64,000 nt of DNA. Source: Rhizobacter sp. (GTDB lineage: Bacteria; Pseudomonadota; Gammaproteobacteria; Burkholderiales; Burkholderiaceae_C). The notes below the pieces were generated by a model. The model was not told the DNA's origin, searched no databases, and worked only from the letters and a program-made list of their open reading frames with translations. A program made the position numbers and the translations under genes. Positions 1-7,924 of this stretch are shown in pieces (positions within the stretch are counted from its first letter, which is position 1; each line of letters begins with the position of its first letter). Location: contig JAHBZQ010000001.1 in the NCBI GenBank assembly GCA_019635355.1, forward strand, positions 310,001-374,000, written 5' to 3'.

Positions 1-3000
1 GCCGCCGCCCGAGGTGCTGGCGATGGTGGCGCTGATGCTCGTCGGGTCGACGTACACGTCATCGCTCGCGGCGACGGGCACGCTCGCCGTGCCGCTAAGG
101 GCGCCGGCCGCGATGGTGATCACCGCGCCGTTGGAGAGGGTGACGTCGAGCGCCGTGGTCGGCGCCTGCGTGACGCTGGCGGTGTAGACGATGCTGCCGC
201 CTGCCTCGGTGAGCGTGGGCGTGGCGCTGAGGCTCACCGTCGAGATGTCGTTGTCGACGATGCCGGTGGTCACCGAGCCATTGGCCCCGCTCACCACCAG
301 GCTCTCGAAGTTGCCGCCCGTGGCGGCGCCGATGGCGACGGTGAAGCTCTCGGGGCCTTCGGCGAGGGCGTCGTCGATGGCCGCGATGGAGAAGCTGGCC
401 GAGCTGCTGCCGGCCGGGATGGTGACGGTGGTGGTGCCGGTGAAGTCGGCGCCGTTGGCGGCGGTGCCGGTGTAGGTCAGGGTGACCGTGACGTCGGCTT
501 GCGCCACGCTCGTGAGCGAGACGGTGTAGGCGGCGGTGCCGGCTTCGGAGAGCGTCGGGTCGCCGGTGAGGCTCACCGTGGTGGCGTCGAGCGTGTCGGT
601 GACGGTGGTGCTGGCGGCGGCCGGGTTGACCTGCAGCGACTCGAAGTTGCCGCCGGTGGCGCTGGCGATGGTCTGCGAGACGGTGCCGGCGTCGAGATAA
701 ACGTCGTCGGTGGGCGCGGCCACGTTGACCGTGCCCGAAGAGGCACCGGCCGCGATGTTGATGATGGAGCCGTTGGCCAGCGTCACGACCACCGCGGTCT
801 GCGCGGCCGACGAGAGCGTGGCGGTGTAGACGATGGTGCCGCCTTCGGCCACGCTCGGCGTGGCGGAGAGGGTGACGGTGGAGACGTCGGCGTCGTCGGT
901 GACGGTCGTGCTGACGGTGCTCGTGGTGGCGAGCGCTTCATACGAGCCGCCGCTCGTGCCGGTGATGCCCACGCTGAAGCTCTGCGCGCCCTGCACGAAG
1001 TGGTCGTCGGCACGCACCGCGAAGGGCGCGCTGTCGGCCGTGCTCTGGCCGACGGGGATGGTGATGGTCTGGCCGTTGGTGAGCGAAATGGTCAGCGGGG
1101 CGCCCACCACGGGCGCACTCACGCTGGCGGTGTAGACCACGCTGCCGCCTTCGGCCACGCTGGCGGCGGAAGAGGTGAGGGTGACGGTCGACACGTCGGC
1201 GTCGTCGCTCACGGTCGTGACGGCCGAGCCGGTGGGCGTCAAGGCTTCGAAGTTGCCGCCGGTGCTGCCCGTCACGGTGACGGTGAGCGTGTCGTCGGGT
1301 TGCACGTGCACGTCGTCGGCGCGCACGTTGAACGCGGCAGTGCTGGCGCTGCTCGCGCCGACCGGGAGGGTGACGCTCTGGCCGTTGCTGAGCGTCACGG
1401 TGAGCGGCGAGCCGCTCACGGCATTGCTGAGCGAGACGGTGTAGACGATGGAGCCGCCCTCGGTCACGTTGGCCGCCGAGGCGCTCACGGTGACGGTGGT
1501 CGGGTCGGCGTCGTCGGTGACGGTGGTGCTCACCGAGCTGCCGGCGGTGATGGCTTCAAAGTTGCCGCCGCTCGTCGTCGTGATGCCGACGTTGAGCGTG
1601 TCGGTGCCTTGCGCTTCGGCGTCGTCCGCGCGCACGGCGAACGGGGCCGAGCTGGCGCTGCTCGCGCCGACGGGAATGGTGATGGTCTGGCCGTTGCTGA
1701 GCGTCAGCACCACCGGCGAGCCGGTGACCACGTTGTTGAGCGTGGCGGTGTAGACGATGCTGCCGCCTTCGGTGACCGAGGCGGCCGAGGCGGTGAGGGT
1801 GGCGGTGGTGGCGTCGGTGTCGTCCGTCACCACGGTGGTGGCGGTGCCGCTCGTGGCGAGCGCTTCATAGGCGCCGCCGGTGGTGCCGGTGACGCTCACG
1901 CTGAGCGTCTGGTCGCCCTGGGCGTAGGCATCGTCGGCGCGCACGGCGAACGGGGCCGAGCTGGCGCTGCTCGCGCCCACGGGGATGGTGATGGTCTGGC
2001 CGTTGCTGAGCGTCACGACCAGCGGCGAGCCGGTGACCGGCGCGGTGACGCTCGCGGTGTAGGTGACGCTGCCCCCTTCGGTCACGCTGGCTGCAGACGC
2101 ACTGAGGGTGAGCGTGCTGCCGTCGGCGTTGTCGGTGACGGTGGTGCTGGGCGTGCCGGTGGCGCTGAGCGATTCGTAGCTGCCGCCGGTGGTGCCGGTG
2201 ATGCTGGCAGTGACGGTCTCGGTGCCTTGCACCTGCGAGTCATCAGGGCGCACGGCGATCGGGGCCGAGCTGGCGCTGCTCGCGCCGACCGGGATCGTGA
2301 TGGTGGCGCCGTTGGAGAGCGTCACGACCAGCGGGCTGCCGGCAACGGGCGCGCTCGTGGTGGCGGTGTAGGTGATGCTGCCGCCTTCCACCACGCTCGC
2401 GGCCGAGGCGGTGAGGGTGACGGTGGAGACGTCGGCGTCGTCGGTGACGGTGGTCGTCGCGGTGCCGCTCGGGGTGACGGCTTCGAAGTTGCCGCCGGTG
2501 GTGCCGGTGATGTTGACGGTGAGCGTCTCGGTGCCTTGCACTTGCGCGTCGTCGCCGCGCACCGCGAAGGGCGCGCTCGCGCCGCTGCTCGCGCCGACCG
2601 GGATGGTGATGGTCTGCCCGTTCGAGAGCGTGACGACGAGCGGCGAGCTCGTCACCGGGCTCGTGAGCGTGGCGGTGTAGACGATGCTGCCGCCTTCGGT
2701 GACCGAGGCGGCGGAGGCGCTGAGCGAGACGGTGGTGCTGTCGGCATCGTCGCTCACGCTGGTGGCCACGGTGCTGGTGGTGACGAGCGAGGAGAAGTTG
2801 CCGCCGGTGGTGGCGGTGACGCCGATGGTCTGCGTCTGCGTGCCTTGCACGTAGGCATCGTCGGCGCGCGGCACGACGGGCGTGCTGCTCCCGCTCGTCT
2901 GGCCGACGGGAATGGTGATGCTGCTGCCGTTCGACAGCGTGATCACGAGCGCGGCGCCGGCGACCGGGTGGTCGACGGTGGCGGTGTAGACGACGCTGCC

Positions 3001-4149
3001 GCCTTCGGCCACGGCCGGGGCCGAGCTCGAGAGCGTGACGGTGGTGGGCACCGGCGTCACGTTGACCTGCGCGACGGCGGCAGACGAGCTGGCGCCTTCG
3101 TTGTCGGTGACGGTGAAGCCGATGGGCGTGCTGCCGGTGAAGCCGGGGTTGGGCACGAACACCAGGTTCGCGGCCTGGGCCGGGGTGAGGGCGGTGCCGG
3201 GCACGACCGGCGTCACGCCGTCGGCGAGGAAGAGGCTGCCACCCGCAGGCGGGCTGGTGACGGTGATGGCGGTGACGGTGCCATCGATATCAGTACCCGC
3301 CAGGCTGACCGGGATGCTGCTGTATTCAGGGCCGGCGGTCGCGATGCCGGCGTTGGCGAGCGGCGTGTCGTTGACCGGCAGCACGGTGATCGACACCGTT
3401 TCGACGGCCGAGACCGAACCCCGGTCGTCGGTGACGGTGAATTCGACGACCACGCCGCCGTTGAAATCGGGCGCGGGGCGGAACACGAGGCCCGCGGCCT
3501 GGGCCGGGGTGAGCACCTGGCCGGCGGTGACGGCGGTCACGCCGTCGGCCAGCAGCAGCGTGCCGTTGGCCGGGAGGTTGACGATGGTGACGGCGGTGAC
3601 GGTGCCGTCGGTGTCGGTGCCGCCGAGCGAGATGGGCAGGGTCGCGTCTTCGTTGCCCGACACGGTGGCCGGGGTGGCGCTGGGGCGGTCGTTGGGCGTG
3701 GCCGGGGTGGCCGCAGCCTGGTTCTCGGGCGCGGTGGCGGTGGTGAACGTGGGCACGGTGCCGGCCGGCTCCACACCCGCGGTCTGTGCGAGCGAGACGG
3801 GCGTCACGTCTTCGGCGATGCGGCCCACGCGCAGGCCGGGCTGCAGGCCGCCGCCATCGGCGCCGGTCAGGCCGGCGGCCGGTGCCGTTTGCGCGTCAGG
3901 GTCGTTCAGCTCGGCGATCACGCGGTCGATCTCGTCGTCCGTCGGCGCGGCGGGCTTGGCGGCGAGGCCGGGCGCGTCGGGCAGCGGCGTGAGTTGCACC
4001 AGGCCGTCTTGCGTCGTGAGGATCACGTCGCCCTTGTGGACTTCATCGCCCATCTTCAAGGGGACGAGTTTTCCGTTGGGCATGCGGCGAAGCGCAGAGC
4101 CCCACAGGCCGGTCACTTTGCCATTGACGGTTTGAACGATGGTGGGCAT
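1..4149 (-). CDS. Giant type I-secreted adhesin, LapA-like, N-terminal part (runs off left edge)
   Basis: An uninterrupted minus-strand frame of 1383 codons opens at ATG 4149 with a GAGG ribosome site 8 nt upstream and leaves the window at base 1 without a stop. The N-terminus (MPTIVQTVNGKVTGLWG...) matches the retention module of LapA-type adhesins, which plugs the outer-membrane pore. A PAAG motif at residues 90-93 is a candidate di-alanine site for a LapG-type periplasmic protease. Two cadherin-like repeats of about 105 residues (roughly 155-365, each with a GTDxDGTVTAVTI core) follow, then at least nine Calx-beta/Ig-like repeats with SVTEGGSIVYTATL and GQTITIPVGASS signatures. The family is exported by type I secretion through a C-terminal RTX signal, which would lie outside the window. 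The secretion genes 2.3 kb away on the same strand and the neighbouring diguanylate cyclase support a c-di-GMP-regulated biofilm adhesin. Confidence 0.9.
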   Translation of the reverse strand, partial: MPTIVQTVNGKVTGLWGSALRRMPNGKLVPLKMGDEVHKGDVILTTQDGLVQLTPLPDAPGLAAKPAAPTDDEIDRVIAELNDPDAQTAPAAGLTGADGGGLQPGLRVGRIAEDVTPVSLAQTAGVEPAGTVPTFTTATAPENQAAATPATPNDRPSATPATVSGNEDATLPISLGGTDTDGTVTAVTIVNLPANGTLLLADGVTAVTAGQVLTPAQAAGLVFRPAPDFNGGVVVEFTVTDDRGSVSAVETVSITVLPVNDTPLANAGIATAGPEYSSIPVSLAGTDIDGTVTAITVTSPPAGGSLFLADGVTPVVPGTALTPAQAANLVFVPNPGFTGSTPIGFTVTDNEGASSSAAVAQVNVTPVPTTVTLSSSAPAVAEGGSVVYTATVDHPVAGAALVITLSNGSSITIPVGQTSGSSTPVVPRADDAYVQGTQTQTIGVTATTGGNFSSLVTTSTVATSVSDDADSTTVSLSASAASVTEGGSIVYTATLTSPVTSSPLVVTLSNGQTITIPVGASSGASAPFAVRGDDAQVQGTETLTVNITGTTGGNFEAVTPSGTATTTVTDDADVSTVTLTASAASVVEGGSITYTATTSAPVAGSPLVVTLSNGATITIPVGASSASSAPIAVRPDDSQVQGTETVTASITGTTGGSYESLSATGTPSTTVTDNADGSTLTLSASAASVTEGGSVTYTASVTAPVTGSPLVVTLSNGQTITIPVGASSASSAPFAVRADDAYAQGDQTLSVSVTGTTGGAYEALATSGTATTVVTDDTDATTATLTASAASVTEGGSIVYTATLNNVVTGSPVVLTLSNGQTITIPVGASSASSAPFAVRADDAEAQGTDTLNVGITTTSGGNFEAITAGSSVSTTVTDDADPTTVTVSASAANVTEGGSIVYTVSLSNAVSGSPLTVTLSNGQSVTLPVGASSASTAAFNVRADDVHVQPDDTLTVTVTGSTGGNFEALTPTGSAVTTVSDDADVSTVTLTSSAASVAEGGSVVYTASVSAPVVGAPLTISLTNGQTITIPVGQSTADSAPFAVRADDHFVQGAQSFSVGITGTSGGSYEALATTSTVSTTVTDDADVSTVTLSATPSVAEGGTIVYTATLSSAAQTAVVVTLANGSIINIAAGASSGTVNVAAPTDDVYLDAGTVSQTIASATGGNFESLQVNPAAASTTVTDTLDATTVSLTGDPTLSEAGTAAYTVSLTSVAQADVTVTLTYTGTAANGADFTGTTTVTIPAGSSSASFSIAAIDDALAEGPESFTVAIGAATGGNFESLVVSGANGSVTTGIVDNDISTVSLSATPTLTEAGGSIVYTASVTQAPTTALDVTLSNGAVITIAAGALSGTASVPVAASDDVYVDPTSISATIASTSGGG
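185..2989 (-). repeat. Tandem 309-bp coding repeats inside the adhesin gene
   Basis: On the plus strand the marker GGTGTAG recurs with its TAG at 185, 527, 827, 1133, 1442, 1751, 2060, 2369, 2678 and 2987. The spacings are 342, 300, 306 and then six times exactly 309 bp, i.e. 103-residue protein units. They encode Calx-beta/Ig-like domains. The units are similar but not identical at DNA level, so this is an old expanded array still close enough for recombination or assembly collapse. Confidence 0.9.
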
Positions 4150-4555
4150 GAAAAAACCTCGGACGCAATACCACTCAGGATGCCGTCGAGGATAGCCCGC
4201 GCCTGTTTGCTTATGGTCTTTTCCGCAGGCCGTTTGTGTGAACTGAATCGCATCAAACGCCGGATTCGGCGCGCATAAGCGGGCGCTTCCGGTGGCTGTG
4301 ATTTATGCACGGATGCCGCCTGCAACCGTTATCGGCCGGGTTTTCTGAAACTTGAGGGGCGGGTTTTCGAGAGGAGTTGGAAACCGCCTGCAACGGACCT
4401 TGGGGTCGCGGGTCGATACCCAACGCGGGTAAGTCGTGAACTAGGAGCGCTTGTGCCAGCAAATTCGGCCGCGCGTGCTCCAAATCAGTGGGACCGGGCC
4501 GAAATCGCACTATCGTGTCTCGCAAAGACGCGCTCGACGCCGCCACCACAAGCCC
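4150..4555. other. Divergent intergenic region between adhesin and diguanylate cyclase
   Basis: This 406-bp stretch has no convincing gene. It holds the upstream regions of both the adhesin (minus) and the diguanylate cyclase (plus). Two direct repeats stand out: CCGCCTGCAAC at 4316-4326 and 4384-4394 (68 bp apart), and GGGTTTTC at 4338-4345 and 4361-4368 (23 bp apart). I see no clear sigma70 promoter pair. A TTG at 4451 preceded by AGGAG could extend the cyclase frame, but that would bury its signal peptide. Confidence 0.5.
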
Positions 4556-6472
4556 ATGAGTCTTCATCGTTACCGCTTGCCGCTGCTCCTGCTCGGGGCG
4601 GTGTGGGCGTTGCTCATGCCGGTGCTGGCGCAGGCGCTTGAAGTCGTGGTGAAGCCGGGCACGGTCTCGGTGCTGGCGCAGGAGGGCGTGGAGCTGCTCT
4701 TCGAGGAGGCCGGCGAGAAGCTCACGGCCGACCAGGTGATGGCGCCGGAGATGGCCGCTCGCTGGAAACCGCACGAGCGCTCGCGCATCAACATGCCCTC
4801 GTCGGGCCAGCCGGTCTGGGCTCGCTTCGACGTGCGCCTCGACGGCCCGCTCGACCGCGACTGGCTGCTCGCCATCGAATGGGTGCAGATCGAGACCATC
4901 GACCTGCACCAGTACGACCCCGCCACGCGGCAGTGGGTCAACCTGCAGGAAGCCGGCATCACCCGGTCGCACCAGTTGCGCGCGATCAAGGACCCGGCCA
5001 CCGGCATGCCGATCGCCTTCGACCGCGCCCCCAAGCTCACGCTGCTGGTGCGGGCGCAGGCCCGCGGCCAGCTCATCCTGCCGATGCGGGTGTGGGATGC
5101 ACAGCACTGGCAGGCGCGCCGCTACGACTTCGCGATGGGCTACGGGCTGCTGCTGGGCATCCTCGGTGTGATGTTCTTCTACAACCTGAGCCTGTACATC
5201 TTCACCCGAGAGCCGAGCTTCCGCACCTACTGCGGCTACCTGTTCTCGGTGATCGGCTACCAGCTGTGCGTCACCGGCTACGGCGCCCTCTACCTCTGGG
5301 GGCACGACAACTGGCTCAACCGATACGGCTACCCGCTGTTTGCGACGGCGAGCTTCTTCGCCGCCACCGTGTTCTTCCGGCGCTTCCTCGACCTGGCCCA
5401 CGAGGCGCGGCATCTGAACCGCATGAACCAGGCGTTCATCGTGCTGTGGGCCGTGGTGCTCGCCACCGCCTTCATCAACGTGCCCATCCTCACCGGCGCC
5501 CTGCTCGCACTCGGCATGTTTCTGTCGGGCGCTGCCGGGATCTACACCGCGGCCTACCTGATGTGGCGCGGCAACGTGCTCGCGCGCTACATCCTCGTGG
5601 CCTGGAGCGCCATCATCGTCGGCACCTACATCACGACCTTCGGGATGATGGGCATCATCCCCAGCAACGATTGGGTGAATGCCGCGCAGCCGATCGGATT
5701 CATCATCGAGACGGTGCTGCTGTCGATCGCGCTGGCCGCGCGCATCAAGCGTGACCGCGAGTTGAAGCTGGCCGCCGAGCGCGAGTCGCGCGAGTTGACG
5801 CAGAAGGTGCAGCAGGAGCGCGACGAGAAGCTGCGCGCCCAGGAGCACGCGCTGGCCGTGCAGCTCAAGGCCAACGAGGAGCTGGAGCTGCGCGTGATCG
5901 ACCGCACCGCTGAACTCAAGCGGGCGATGGAAAACATCGAGCTCGCCAACCGCGAGCTTGCCAAGCTCAGCGTGACGGACGCGCTCACCAAGGTGCACAA
6001 CCGCCGCTATTTCGACGAGACCATGAAGAAGGAGTACGACCGCTCCTCGCGCAGCGGCAGCCCGCTCGCGCTGCTCCTGGTCGACATCGACTACTTCAAG
6101 AAGATCAACGACAGCGTGGGCCACCTCGGCGGCGACGAATGCCTGAAGCTCGTGGCCGCCGCGCTCACCATGTGCGTGGGCCGCTCCACCGACCTGGTGG
6201 CCCGCTACGGTGGCGAGGAGTTCGCCGTGGTGCTGCCCGGCGTCGACGCGGCCCATGCGATGGACGTGGCCGAGCGCATCCGCAAGGCGGTGGAAGACAT
6301 CCAGTTCATCTACCGCGGCCGGCGCGTGCCGGTCAGCGTCAGCCTGGGTGTCGTGGCGAGGGTGGCCGACGCGAGCCGGCCGCTGTCGGAGTTCATCCGC
6401 GAAGCCGACCAGGCGCTGTATGGCGCCAAGGGCGCCGGGCGCAACCGCGCGATGCTCGCGGAAGCAGCTTGA
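4556..6472 (+). CDS. Membrane diguanylate cyclase with 7TMR-DISM sensor
   Basis: This 638-residue protein should make cyclic di-GMP from two GTP at the inner membrane. A signal peptide (MSLHRYRLPLLLLGAVWALL) decides the start at 4556, although the frame is open upstream. An extracytoplasmic 7TMR-DISMED2-type domain (about 40-170) is followed by a seven-helix membrane block (about 195-400), a charged coiled coil (about 410-470) and a C-terminal GGDEF domain. The active site is intact as GGEEF at residues 552-556. An inhibitory I-site RSTD sits at 543-546, five residues before it, so product feedback inhibition is expected. There is no EAL domain. It lies between the adhesin and its presumed secretion genes and converges on the adaptor gene with no gap, which suggests that its c-di-GMP controls adhesin retention. 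Confidence 0.92.
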   Translation: MSLHRYRLPLLLLGAVWALLMPVLAQALEVVVKPGTVSVLAQEGVELLFEEAGEKLTADQVMAPEMAARWKPHERSRINMPSSGQPVWARFDVRLDGPLDRDWLLAIEWVQIETIDLHQYDPATRQWVNLQEAGITRSHQLRAIKDPATGMPIAFDRAPKLTLLVRAQARGQLILPMRVWDAQHWQARRYDFAMGYGLLLGILGVMFFYNLSLYIFTREPSFRTYCGYLFSVIGYQLCVTGYGALYLWGHDNWLNRYGYPLFATASFFAATVFFRRFLDLAHEARHLNRMNQAFIVLWAVVLATAFINVPILTGALLALGMFLSGAAGIYTAAYLMWRGNVLARYILVAWSAIIVGTYITTFGMMGIIPSNDWVNAAQPIGFIIETVLLSIALAARIKRDRELKLAAERESRELTQKVQQERDEKLRAQEHALAVQLKANEELELRVIDRTAELKRAMENIELANRELAKLSVTDALTKVHNRRYFDETMKKEYDRSSRSGSPLALLLVDIDYFKKINDSVGHLGGDECLKLVAAALTMCVGRSTDLVARYGGEEFAVVLPGVDAAHAMDVAERIRKAVEDIQFIYRGRRVPVSVSLGVVARVADASRPLSEFIREADQALYGAKGAGRNRAMLAEAA

Positions 6473-7924
6473 TCAGCGTTCGCGCAGGGCGTATGCCTTG
6501 ACCTTCAAGACCGGCTTCAGCAAGTAGGCCAGCACGGTCTTCTGGCCGGTGAGGATGTCGACCTCGGCCGTCATGCCCGGGATGATGGGCTGCTTCTCGC
6601 TGAAGTTCGCCCGCTCGGTGCGCACGCGCACGAGGTAGTAGGCGTTGCCGCGCTCGTCGACCACGGTGTCGGGGCTGATGTTCTCGACCTTCGCTTCGAG
6701 ACCGCCGTAGATGGAGAAGTCGTAGGCGGTGAACTTCACCGTGGCGCTCTGCTCGGGGCGGATGAAGGCGATGTCTTTCGGCGCCACGCGGGCTTCGAGC
6801 ACGAGCTGGTCGTCGAGCGGCACGATCTCCACGATGTCCTTGCCCGGCTGCACCACGCCGCCGACCGTGTTGGCGAGCAGGCGCTGCACCCGCCCGCGCA
6901 CCGGCGACTTCACCTGCGACTTGGCCACCTTGTCGGAGAGGGCCACCTGGCCCTCGTTGAGCGCATTGAGCTTGCCCACCACCTCGGCCAGCTCCTTGCG
7001 GGCCTCGTTGCGGAAGGTGATCTCGGTTTCCTGGATCTTGCGCTGCGCTTCGCCGATGGCGGCCTGCACGCGGGCGATCTGGGCGGTGGCGCCGTCAGCG
7101 TCGCCGCGGGCCTTCGCCACTTCGCGCTCCAGCCGAATGATCTCGACCTCGGACACCGCACCCGTTGCCAGCAAGGGCTTGGTCTTCGCCAGCTCCTGCA
7201 CGCCCAGCTCGAGGGCGCGCTCGGCGGTGCTCTTGCGCGAGCGCATCTCGCTCAGCTCCTGCTGCCGCTGCTGCAGCTGCTGGTTGTTGATCGACAGCAG
7301 CGTCGACAGCTCGGTGCGCTTGGCCTCGTAGAGCGCCTGCTCGCCTTGCAGGATACGGATCTCTTCCGGGTCGTTGCTCTTGGGCGGTTTGAACTCCGAG
7401 CCGTCGGCCAGCGCCTGCAGCCGGGCCTGCCGGGCCCGCAGCGCGAAGCCGGTGGCGGCGCTCTCGCGCACGCCCGAGGTGGCGCGGGTTTCGTCGACCT
7501 TCAGCAGCAGCTGGCCGGCTTCGACCACCTGGCCTTCCTTGACCAGGATCTCCGACACCACGCCGCCGTCGAGCGACTGCAGCACCTGCAGCTGCCGCGA
7601 CGGGATGACCCGGCCTTCGCCGCGTGTCACCTCATCGACCGGTGCCAGACCCGCCCACAGCAGGAGCAGCAGCATCACCACCACCGAGGCTCGCACGATC
7701 TTCTGCGCCCGCTGCGTCTCGCGGCGCGACATCACTTCCACCGCTTCCTGCTCGAAGCTGCGGAACCCCGCCTGCGCAGCCTGCGCGTCGGTGGCGGCCG
7801 AGCCGAAGATGCGATCGGTGACGGGCGCGATGAGGATGCGGATGCGCTCCAGCAGTGCGAGCAGCTTGCGGCCCGCATTCATGAGCAGGTGGTTGAGCTT
7901 GCCTTCCGGTTGCGTCGTGCTCAT
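6473..7924 (-). CDS. Type I secretion membrane-fusion adaptor (HlyD/LapC-like)
   Basis: This 483-residue adaptor links an inner-membrane ABC exporter to an outer-membrane TolC-type pore. A cytoplasmic N-terminal stretch of about 80 residues precedes one membrane helix (VVVMLLLLLWAGLAP). A biotinyl-lipoyl-like half-motif (GGVVSEILVKEGQVVEAGQ), a long coiled-coil hairpin rich in Gln, Glu and Arg (about 200-340) and a second lipoyl/beta-barrel section (VKSPVRGRVQRLLANTVGG) follow, as in the HlyD family. Its start ATG 7924 overlaps the exporter's TGA by four bases (ATGA), indicating translational coupling. The stop abuts the stop of the convergent diguanylate cyclase. Confidence 0.93.
   Translation of the reverse strand: MSTTQPEGKLNHLLMNAGRKLLALLERIRILIAPVTDRIFGSAATDAQAAQAGFRSFEQEAVEVMSRRETQRAQKIVRASVVVMLLLLLWAGLAPVDEVTRGEGRVIPSRQLQVLQSLDGGVVSEILVKEGQVVEAGQLLLKVDETRATSGVRESAATGFALRARQARLQALADGSEFKPPKSNDPEEIRILQGEQALYEAKRTELSTLLSINNQQLQQRQQELSEMRSRKSTAERALELGVQELAKTKPLLATGAVSEVEIIRLEREVAKARGDADGATAQIARVQAAIGEAQRKIQETEITFRNEARKELAEVVGKLNALNEGQVALSDKVAKSQVKSPVRGRVQRLLANTVGGVVQPGKDIVEIVPLDDQLVLEARVAPKDIAFIRPEQSATVKFTAYDFSIYGGLEAKVENISPDTVVDERGNAYYLVRVRTERANFSEKQPIIPGMTAEVDILTGQKTVLAYLLKPVLKVKAYALRER

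Noticed and set aside
827..2987. Regular repeats considered as a CRISPR or non-coding satellite
   Set aside because: The units are 309 bp, stay in one reading frame and encode Calx-beta/Ig-like domains; there are no short repeats with unique spacers.
499..4278. A 1259-codon open plus-strand frame rich in Gly, Arg, Ala and Asp
   Set aside because: It is antisense to the adhesin and owes its length to the GC-rich repeats; the composition (GDGDGGAV-like) is not that of a folded protein, and the minus-strand frame has a ribosome site and recognisable domains.
4113..4325. 70-residue minus-strand frame overlapping the adhesin start
   Set aside because: A different frame from the adhesin, no domain and no convincing ribosome site; kept as non-coding upstream DNA.
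4253..6256. A 667-codon minus-strand frame opposite the diguanylate cyclase
   Set aside because: His/Arg/Ala-rich shadow with no motif; the plus strand encodes a complete 7TMR-DISM-GGDEF protein.
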